Below, piece after piece: positions 13,213 through 23,900 of a stretch of 64,000 nucleotides of DNA. The translations under genes and the position numbers were made by a program. The notes under the pieces were generated by a model that did not search any database, had not been told where the DNA came from, and saw only the letters and a list, made by a program, of their open reading frames with translations. The stretch is from Sabellastarte sp. h YS-2021. Lineage: Eukaryota; Annelida; Polychaeta; Sabellida; Sabellidae. The stretch is taken from the NCBI GenBank assembly GCA_964017235.1, contig OZ024938.1, forward strand, positions 56,101,816 to 56,165,815, in the 5' to 3' direction. The first letter of the stretch is position 1. Each line of letters opens with the position of its first letter.

Positions 13213-16074
13213 TTACTTGACTTTCTGTACTTTACTAAGGTCAATGGCTGTCGGATCAAAAGGGAAATGCTGGTTCGCAGGAAAGCACTTTTGACTACAG
13301 CTGTAGTAGCCCCCCTTTGTATACTATGTTTCCAGGTGATTGGAAAACAACTTCTGGTTATCACAGATTTGGAGCAACGTAGTCCTGCAGTCACACACAA
13401 ACTATTGAAGGCCTTCTTTATATGTCCAAAAATACCCACATCAAGGGGCTGTAAGATGTGAGTTGTGTGTGGAGGGAATCCGAACATCACAATCTGTAAA
13501 ACCAAATGAAATAGGTTATGTGCTGATCATTAACAATGATGGACCTATTCAAGTGGCATAACTTAAATAATACTTTTATCCTTAGTTGATTGAGTTAAAG
13601 AAGTGCGACATGTGTTAAAGTGACAAGTTATATGTTAAGTAGATTCAGTGAGATATGTTGGTGCACCTACCCCAAACCCATCAGGTGATGTGTGTCTGTT
13701 CATGCTAATACTGTAATGATGATGCCGATTCCATCTCAGAGACATAAATATAAAATATTAAATTTCACAAACATGCATGTACAAACAGTTATTAAAGTAA
13801 TTGTAATTAGTGTCATATATCCTCAATAAATACATAATTAGTATAAAGTACACCTTGTAGCAGCAATATGTGTATCAACTGTAATGTTGGAACCATTACT
13901 TTTATTGCATAAAAGTCTACTTCATTTAAAATAATGTAATTCTTTCAAAATAAATATGTTTCAATTTTCATAACCTCATTTTCCTTGGCCAGCTGCAGGG
14001 TCACATAACTGCAATGACTGTCATGGTTGTCCATCATAAGTAAGATAGGACGTTCATTGCCACAGTGGCGCAAAAAAAAATCCTTAAACCAATGTTTGAA
14101 GAGCTCTTTATCTATGTAACCTGCAATTCAAGAATTAGTACATGAACATGGTCAATGAAGTAATTGCATACTTCACTAAATTTCTATTGTGACATAGTTC
14201 ATGCTATCAATAATATATGATGTTACAACCTGCCATCAGGAATGGTCATAATGGTTTCCATCCTCATAATTGATATACCTAATCATGTATTTATTGTTCA
14301 ACATCTCCCCTAGTACCTTATTGGCTGTATTGTGTAATGTGAGACCAAAATGACAAAAATACATACAATTGCCCAAGGTGCAGTAGTTTAAACTGATGAC
14401 AATGACAACAAATACCTTCCCTACATGACATGAGGGCAGCTTTTTAGCTGTGACGTAAGAGGTGGAGAGCCTGTGTGTGATTTATGCATCACAATGACTA
14501 AATTTGTATTCTATTGGAATGTTACCACATCAAGCCCACAGCCTTTGATTTCAAACAAAACTTAATGTGGTTAGAATTGTTATTCATCTGGTACAAAATG
14601 ACATTAGGTTGTGCTTTCACATGTTGTAAGAGACTCTTTCAAGATTATGTTGAGCACATTTGTGTGGGCTGTATTAACTACATACATGTAACTTACATGA
14701 AATTACACTTGACAAATTACCATTTTCAGAAGATGCAAACAACCACGACTTTGGGAGGTTGTCATTTATTGTCACTGTAGGCAAGCTTTTGGAGTAAATC
14801 AAGGAATTTGGAAGTACTTTTCCAGAGGCAGATACATAGGTCATGGATGTAATGTGATCCACTGTTGACATCTGATAAGAAGCAATTAATAAATATTATG
14901 TCAATATGATAAATTTTAAAAACACACAAAATAAGTAAATTGTACAATGAAAGTTGAGGTGTTTGGTTATTTTGGGTTTGTATATTGCTATGGACTGAAA
15001 GATCCTAATGTTTGAACATATGATCCCTTGTAAAACACTGAGATTGCGTCAGGTGAAGGACATTAAAATATTATCAATACACATGCCTTCTTTTGATAGT
15101 GTTGTCCACCACGAATTCCATAGGCCTTCTCCCTTGTGGTGACATGATTGGAAGTGCCTGTCTCATCACAGTTGAAGATCTGCTGTGGCTTGTCTGACAG
15201 CTTCAGTTTGTGTAGCATTTGTTCTTCAAAACATAATTTTAAGTACTCTTTTATTACTTCTGATTTACCATGTGCTGTTAAATACTTATGTACATAGATA
15301 TTGGCTGGATATTGTTGTGTTATGCAAATATCAATGAAATGATTTATGGGAGAATTTACCAAGTTTGTTGAAGTAATCATCTATAATGTACTCGGTTGAT
15401 TGATGCGTCCTTCTGATGTCTATTGTTTGCGGTATTGCCCATTTCAAATGTAGATGCCTGGCCTCAAAACGTTTGAACCAGTCATCACTGGGACCTTTGG
15501 TTAAATTGAAACGGGAAGTCAGGCAATGATCTGTTCCAGACAGCTTGATCATTTCCTAATGAAATCAATATATAGGCAATCAAGGTTAGGAATTTCTTGT
15601 TCTCAGTTACATCACATAAATCAGGGAGGAAAGAGAAAAAATAGGAGTGAAAAGAAAGACAACTGAAAGAAAATGAATACAATGACAAGTAAGTGAAAAG
15701 TTTGACATAAGAAATGTGGACACTAGAACTTATTGTGTTGCATGTCTCATATTGTCTTTGTACCTTAAACATATTAGGAATTAAGTCGTGAAAACTTACA
15801 ATTATTGTGCTTCTTATGTCACCTTGGTGCAAGGGCATATTGTGTTGTGACATATAAGTGATATAATCCACCAAGGCTACTTCTTCTTCTTCAGTAAGTT
15901 CCGATGTAGTTCCAGAATTATTAAAATGTGGGATCTTTCCAGAGGCATGATCCGCAACTGTTCTTCTTGGGACCCCAAACATGAAGCTAGCTTTCCTAAC
16001 AGACATACCCTGTCTTACTGCGGCCACAGCCTCCCCAAGAATATGATTATCATACTGTTTCCTTTTTCTGACTT
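13213..16074 (-). CDS. Intron-bearing pogo/Tigger-like (DDE_1) transposase gene, 5' end incomplete
   Basis: Six exons on the minus strand: 16074-15800, 15555-15360, 15223-15087, 14871-14721, 14120-13975, 13493-13213. Phases join throughout. Order: a psq-type helix-turn-helix (EAVAAVRQGMSVRKASFMFG), a CENP-B-like DNA-binding part (GPSDDWFKRFEARH), then the DDE core with FNCDETG (first Asp, exon 3), SASGKVLP (exon 4), MMDNHDSH (second Asp, exon 5) and PPHTTHILQPLDVG (third Asp, exon 6). About 390 residues are visible. The first exon begins at a splice acceptor, so the true start lies further up and was not found. Family knowledge: these enzymes cut and paste TA-flanked transposons, and many animal copies are domesticated. 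The third intron would need a GC donor. A one-base loss at about 13265-13267 shifts the frame near the end. It could be a recent transposon or a host gene. Confidence 0.72.
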
Positions 16075-16139
16075 CTGCACAAAAGAAACCATCTTAAATA
16101 TTTTAATCTTTGTAATTGTACAGACTCTGATTCAATAAT

Positions 16140-17757
16140 GAACTGATAAAAACATTTATAAAAAAATTGTCTTTTAGCAACTTCCAATTATGAGTAGTCT
16201 CTCCAAATTATGAGTTCTCCTTTATTTTTAAGCGCCATTCAGTCTGTTACTTATGTCAGGTGGACGCAAATAATGCTGGATCAAAGACAGAGTTTAAAAC
16301 AGTGAATTTGTGGATATTAATGGGGTTAAGTTGTGGTTATCTTGCCTTTCTTGCTTTCCATAATGTTATTAGTAAGATATGATTCTTCTAATAAATGTAA
16401 AATGCCAGTTATGAATGCTAATGCTGTGCGTGCTACTGCTAATGGTGTCGCATAAATAGCGGTGCCTTTTTCACTGTGTTTTGCGCTTTGAGACCCCCAA
16501 ATCTCGTTTGGCGATAATTTGTATTCATTAAAATGGTGTCGTATGGTGATAATACTTAGGGTGGCGATAACAACTAGTGGAGCAGTACTGTGGTTTGACT
16601 GCTGTGTGTTGGTGGAGTTGGGGTAATTATGAAAGCTTAGTGTTCATTGAATGTTCGTTTGTAATTTATTTGAATAGGAGTTCTGTTAGGTGCAGAGGTT
16701 TTATGTTGATAAATTTTGGTTTGTAGATTGTTAGCTACATGTATTAGTAAATAGGAAGTATGGTGATGGTATATATTATTAGACAATGTATATGGTTTAT
16801 AGTTGGATTAGTAAATTGTTTAATGGACTGATAATAATGATTCTGTATATTTTTATAGATAATGATAAAATATTGTGTACAGCTATTGTTACTGTATGTT
16901 CGTTAGGGTTTTTCCTTATGCTGGAGGGGGCTCGGTGGTGTAGTGGTTCGAGTTCTCACCTCCAACCTCTGAGGCCGCTGGTTCAAATCTTGGGCCGGGC
17001 ACTTCATGTTGGAAAGTTGGTAGTTACTTGCTGATGCCCGGTGGTTTACAGTGCAGTATGCACTGGTTTCCTCCACCTATAAACTACCCGTCGCAATATA
17101 ACCCTGGCTGTTGAACGCGACGTAAAACAACAAATAAATCTAAATCCATATCCTTATGCTGGAATAAACTGTGGCTGATGAACACACCATTTCCATTGAA
17201 CCTTTTCCCCGGTCACATATGTTTTTCTAATTTAGTATGGGTAAGGGTAGATTATAGCATGCCAAACCTTATGTCTATAAGAATAATTGAAAACAATGGC
17301 ACCAGAGATTTAACTATCATATATCAGATGTTTCCAAATGACAAGGATTAACACAAAGCTAAAATCACTGGATGTCACTGTGAATTTACTTATCTGCAAA
17401 ATGTTGTTCTATTTTGATTTGCTTTTGTTTTGAACAGTAAAATACACATCAAACAATAACAGCCTGAGGCATCTGGCAAATCTACAGTTTATTTATCTGA
17501 CAAAGTGTAACATTCAATGTCTTTCAAAACTGCTAAACCAAAACTGTGATTTTACTTTAACTACATTTAAGTACTTTGAGTAATATTTAGAACGACATAT
17601 TTAAATTGCATTTTATTGATTCAAAGTCTTGATCTAATCACAGTAACAGGTGGTTGACATCAGCTTATACATTTATCTTTTGACTTTAGTAGATGGCAAG
17701 CAAAGCTTCAATTTGTAAATGTTTGTATGTTTCATGAAGATTGTTCATATCTGAGCT
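16140..17757. other. Intergenic stretch between transposase gene and PAN gene 1
   Basis: It should contain the missing first exon(s) of the minus-strand transposase gene and the 5' UTR and promoter of PAN gene 1, but neither could be placed. The SINE at 16925-17150 is the only clear feature. Confidence 0.4.
16925..17150 (+). mobile_element. tRNA-derived SINE, copy 2
   Basis: Box A 'tggtgtagtgg' and box B 'ggttcaaatct' are followed by the family body (ggtttacagtgcagtatgca, gtttcctcc) and the tail 'ctgttgaacgcgacgtaaaa' plus 'caaataaat'. Confidence 0.7.
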
Positions 17758-17892
17758 TTGGCACAGAGTAATATTACACTTTCGTCAACAAGCATACAAA
17801 ATCTGTGTCATAAACAAACTTGTTTACTGCAATTTCAAATCAAATCTGCTTGGATTGAGGTGACAATTGTAGTTACTACTCACAGACAAAAG

Positions 17893-17956
17893 ATGGGTCT
17901 ACTGTTCTGGATACAAGGGATTATTACTTTAATATTTCTGCAAAAGCACTGTTCAG
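17893..17956 (+). CDS. PAN gene 1, exon 1: signal peptide
   Basis: The ATG at 17893 has A at -3 and G at +4. It opens a 21-residue stretch starting MGLLFW with a hydrophobic core (IIITLIFL-like) and ending HCS. The exon stops in phase 1 at TCAG|GTATCC. It joins exon 20228 in phase, giving a Gly across the junction. This is a typical secretory leader. The 5' UTR and promoter were not resolved. Confidence 0.7.
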
Positions 17957-20900
17957 GTATCCTGTTTTAGATTTATGCTAACACATTCTTAATTACCAAA
18001 ATTGTTGTAATTTTTCATTATCATTTCAAGATATTTAAATCAATGTAGGAACTGGAGACATGTATATAAATGTTTCTCCTTAAAAGTAAATCCCAATTTA
18101 CAGTAAAATGTTAATAGATTTTCCTATGTGTTAAATTCCCAATTTCTAGAATAGAATAGAATAGAAACATTTATACAGCCCAAAATTGACGCAACATCCT
18201 CTAATGCTCTTGAGGCAAAAAAGGGAAAGTCAAAATTCAAATTTAGCACCTGCAAGGGGAGATATATTATGGTGGAGGGCATGCAAGTTTAAACAGGTAG
18301 GTTTTTAACTGGCTTCGAAACCCTCTTACTGTGTTCTGTGATCAAACTGATTATGGGAGTCTGTTCCATTCAGTAGGAGAAGCCATTGCAAAACCTAGTC
18401 TACCAAAGGCCTTCTTGGGACAAGCTGAAGAAAGAGAAAGCAGATTTCCATGAGTAAGGCTACTCATTTTGATTAAAGATAAGTATTAGTTGGGGGGATT
18501 TGATAGCCTTGAATGTGATAAAATTATATTTGAACAAGATACAGGTTGATGCGGGGAGCCAATGTAGTTTTTGCAGATAGGAAGAAACATGGCTTGCTTT
18601 ATCAAGCCCGAAACAATTGAATCTTTTGGAGTTATCCACGTTATATTTATTCACACCATAGAGTAGGGAATTTGCAGTAGTCAATTCGACTACTGATCTT
18701 TGAGTTTGCCAGCAGGGCTGCAGTCTCCACACTGAGGAATTTTACAGATGCGTCGGAAATCTTTGAGATAGTAGCAGGCACAACAAACCTTGGTTATATG
18801 ACTGGCAAAGGTGTTTCCAGAATCAAAAGTGACACCCAAATTCTTAACTTCATTGGTAACGAAGATAGAATTACCAGGAAACTGGGTGGGAAATTTTTGC
18901 ATAAGGGAATCTCTGGCCCATCTGCTGCCAATGACGGTGAATTCTGTTTTCTCTGGATTTAGGTACAATCTGACACCATCCATCCATTTCTGAATCCAAG
19001 CAAGACAATCAGTGAGCTTAGCAATACTGGAATCAAAATTCCTGGAGTCGAGTGCTAAGTTTATCTGGGTGTCATCAGCATAATGATAATGGGTAACATT
19101 GAAACTGGTGATTGTTTGGTTGAGTGGGATAGTGTAAAAAGCAGCGGACCCGGGACAGAGTCTCGGGGACCCCACAAGGGAGTGTGAAGGCATTCGAGAA
19201 GTTATTTTCCAACTTAACCTTCTGTCTGCAGTTTGTGAGATAAGATTTTGTCCTCATCAGAACAGTGCCATCCACACCGAACCAATCCCTGAGTCAGTTA
19301 CAAAGAATGTTATGATCAATAGTATCAAATGCAGCTGAGAGGTCTAACAATGTGAGAGCAACAGTCTTACCTGAGGCCATTGAAGCAGCTATGTCGTTGT
19401 GAGTTTTAAGGAATGCTGCTTCTGTAGAATGCAATCTCTTGTAGGCTGATAGGTTAAAATTAGAGAGCCCCTCTTTATTAATGTAAATATTAACTGTTTA
19501 CCCACAGCTTTTTCAAGGTTTGACACTGGTCTATAGTTTTTCAGGAGGTTTCTATCTAGACTAGGCTTCTTGAGAGGGGGATAACATATGCAATTTTGAA
19601 ATAATTTGGGAAGCTTCCTTTTCTGAGCGAGAAATTTATGATATTGGTAAGTGGTGTAATTAGGATGTTTGCACACTCTTTGACCAGAAGATAGGGCACT
19701 GTTGTTAATGCTTGGTCTGGTGATAGAAACTGGTGCTGATGACTGTAGTGCAGTTCTGATTTTCATAATTTTGTCACTTAAAGAAAGTCCATAGAAACTG
19801 GCTAGATCAGTAGCACTGATATGATCGAGTAAAATAATAGTCGGTGAATTATGTAGAGGCTTTTGAAGGTGTTCCACAGAGCCTTGAGGTTACCATTGTT
19901 TTCAGTAATAACTGTGGCATATTGCCTGCATCTAGATTTTTCAAGTAGAAAATTATAGCGGTTAACAGCCAAACAATATCTACTTTAGGTTAATTGTGGA
20001 ATTGTCCCTGCGACATACATGCTCATACTTCCGCTTCAGATGCTTTGCTGACAGGATGTCTGGATTTATGAAACCTTTGTCAGGGTAAAGTGGTACTTTT
20101 TTCCTATTTATTGGAGCTTGCCTGTAAATAGGAAAAACAAACTTGAACTAAATTGAAACTCTCATGTGTTCTATGGTAAAGTATTTTAATTTACAGAATA
20201 AAATACATTTATATTTATCAAAATCAGGGTTGGAGATCTACAAAAAGTCTTATGTGGATAGTGGCAGATATGTAGATGGAGTAACATCACCACGCAGATG
20301 TCTGGACTACTGCTACCACTACCTCACCACAACAAAATGTTGGGCTGTTGACTTCAACTACAAAGACAAGAGGTTATAAAGACAATAGCTGAACTTTGTG
20401 GTTTTAACTGTTATATACAGGACAAAATATAAAAGTTAGGCTAAATATATACGCCTTTATTGAGTAAGGTTAGTCAGGTTGAGACATATATTTTGCGCTG
20501 ACAAATGATTTATAGCATTATTATATTATCATTGTTTATTGTCTATGGAGAATGGTACACCTACACACACCTACTATACACTTTTACTTGCATACGTATT
20601 ATAACAACAGTATATAAATATATAAAGCAGTACATTTCAGGTATATCTTATATTTATTGATATAAATATATGTGTAATAGATATATTAATATAACCACCA
20701 CAAAACATAAACATAGTAGGATGAATTTGGGGATGTCCCTCATTTTAGCTTAAACTAAATTGAAACTCTCATGTGTTCAACATATTTTAATACAGGTAGC
20801 AGAGCTTCTCACCATATGTGTTTACAACTTTACCATTGTTCATTTCAGATGTTTTGTTCATATCAACGTAGAAAGTTGTGGAGATTTACACCAGCTGGAA

Positions 20901-23900
20901 TTTTCTACTCACTACCGTTTTATGGAATGTAAGAGTTTATCTCAAGCTGATGGGGGAGATGTGAAAGATATATTGCCTACAACCCGTATGTTTAATTAAT
21001 TTTGATTGACATACAAAGTTTATATATATTTTTTATTCTTACATGTATAATTTTTTTAGGTTGAAGATAAATTTTCATCTGTAGTCAATAAAACTAGATG
21101 TAATTTTCCCCCTATTTATGTTTAAAAACGAGTGGTGTAATTTGTTTGATGTTTTCTTTGCAGCTGCACCCAACGAACCACCAGCAATAAACATTTATGA
21201 AAGTAAGTCTGATTTCATTGATGTTTATTTATTGATATAGTGTTTAAATCACACCCAGTACCATTGTATGAGGTATATTGTGATGGGGAGTTAGTGAAAG
21301 GAGGAGGAAACCAGTGCATACATATGGTCAAGGTTCTGTACTATAAGCTGCTGACCAATGGCAAGCAACTACAAACTTAATCTCAGACTTGATCTCAGAA
21401 GTGAGAGGCAATGTGTTACCATTGCGTCACCTTGGCCCCTTTTCATTGATGAGCATAAATGAACTGACTGTATTTAGATGTTACGTCATCCAGTAGAGTA
21501 TTAGGTTCCTTACTTTTTTACCTTATAAATCCACAAGACCCGTGATTGTATTAGAAATTTAGAACACATTCATGTGTGGCCATATCATCACTCATTAGAA
21601 TTGGTATTGTCCATTGGTGTAATGTGTAAGGTTCTATAAAATGTGACATTTTAATCATTTTGTGACATAATCTAATAAGATGTCATAATGTCCTCAAATA
21701 AGAGCACGTTTTGGAACTGCTAAAACTAGATGACTGGAAATTAATGAGAACCATCGTTTTTTTCATAGCATGGACAAATTTCGGATATTTTAACATAACT
21801 TCAAAATCCACAAAACTGCCTCAGAATTCTTTTGTAGCTTAATCACTATTTATAATACTTGTGTTTACATCTTGGTGTTCCATCATATGGATAAGCAGCT
21901 TATACATAATATACCATTAAAATTTACAACTAACTGTAGCTAAAGTACTGGTATTCTCTTGGTTTGTTAATTCTGCATATTAAGGGGTCTACATTCTCAT
22001 TTTAAAAGCATCATTTTTTGTTATTATCTTTGGCAGATACAATTTAATGGGATGGTTTATATTCGTAATGTGGTGAGTTCTCTCTCCCTCTGGTGTTCAA
22101 AATATACTGAATTACCTTGTCAGCAAAAATGTAAGAGAAATAACTACATGGAGCAAGTGCAATAGCAGTTTTCGATTTCTTTCAAGTTGCCATAGAAAAT
22201 GACTAGTTGTTATACTTAAAAAAAATAGTGTAGTCACATTTTACTTTATATTGTGCAGAAATGATGTTTACATACTTAATAATATCTCGTGAAAGCCATT
22301 TGAAGCCATATGAAACACTGGATTTCATTTCATTTCAAAGCACTGGTAACCGGTTTTGATCTCTGTATACAATGCCACCACTAATTTTGAGTGTCTACTA
22401 GCACAAAGTATCTATATGTAGATGTTTGGAGTGTATACACACCTATGCTGTCCACTCTAAAATGTGAGTAACATCCAAAGTTCATCAAATCCACTCTCTG
22501 GTAGATCAACACACTATATTCACTTCACTCCAACATGAATGCAACACAAAATGTATATAAAAAGCAGTTTAAATCCATTTGACACACAAATAAATTAGTC
22601 AACTGTATCGCATTTTCAAAGATCTCTGTCTATATACCACACTAACTCCATACTGAACTTAGGGATGAGGTTTGTGTCAGCCTTATACATAGCTGGAGAT
22701 TATAGTAGTTTCTAGAAAGGAGGTAAACAACACAGGCAACAAGAGGTTCTAGAAAGAAATGTAAACACGTCAACACATTTCCAAGAAAATAACTTATGCA
22801 AGGTTCTAGAAAAATGGGTTTTCCCCAAATCTACCAATATATCACTCCACCAGAGTGCAGGAAACATCAGTACTAAATAGACCATTTCTGTAAAATACAG
22901 AAAAAATCAATAATTCAATAACCTTATAAGGAAAATGAACACTGAATTCACAACAACAATGTCCTGTTCAAAAGATAACCTGACAGACTGCCATTATATG
23001 TAACGCTACAAAATTTACATGATCCAAAGTCCAAATTTCTTCATTTATTTATTTATTTGTTTGGGGTTTTACGTCGCTTTCAACACTGTACAGGTCATAT
23101 CACGACGGGTAGTTGGAAGGGCAGAGGAAACCAGTACATATAGTTCGCTAGGGTTCTGTACTGTAAACTGCCGACCAACGGCAAGCAACTACCAGCTTTC
23201 CCACTTACAGCCATGACGGGGATCGAACCCCGGCCGCAGAGGTGGGAGGCGAGAGTGTTACCACTCTGCCACCGCGGCCCCTCAAATTCCTTCATAATTA
23301 TTTTGGAAACATAATTTTCTCTCTAATTACCAGCAACTAAAACTTAAACATTTTAAACATTTACATTTGCTGTTTTCCAATTATTTTTGGCTAGCTATAT
23401 ACTCAGAAACCTACATTAATGGAGGTGATTTGGTGCCAAGAATTCACACCAAAGATGATTGTTACATTCATTGCTACAAAGACCAGCACTGCAAGGGCTT
23501 TGATTGGGACTTTATCAACACCAGATGCTTCTTCCATAGTGAAAAGACTGTTTGTGGTCAGTTTATTCACAAAGCCGGGAGCTTGCATATGAGGCTGGAC
23601 TATGCATGTGATACTTGTAAGTTCTAGTTTTACTTCTACTTCTAGTTTTATCATGTGAATCTCACGAGTCTCATCACTTGCATAGGAATCTTATGTGCAT
23701 GATTTTTATATCTTTTGTTTTTATCTTATATGTAAGTCATTGGTTTTTTTGTTAATAATAACAATTTGGGGGGAAAAGACAACAGAATTAATAACAAGTA
23801 ATGCCCGACAATGCACAAACCCTTGTCCATGGGTAGCGTTGAAAAAAATCTGGATTTTCGATCATTTCAACAGTAAGGAGGACGAAGCCACAGGTAGACG

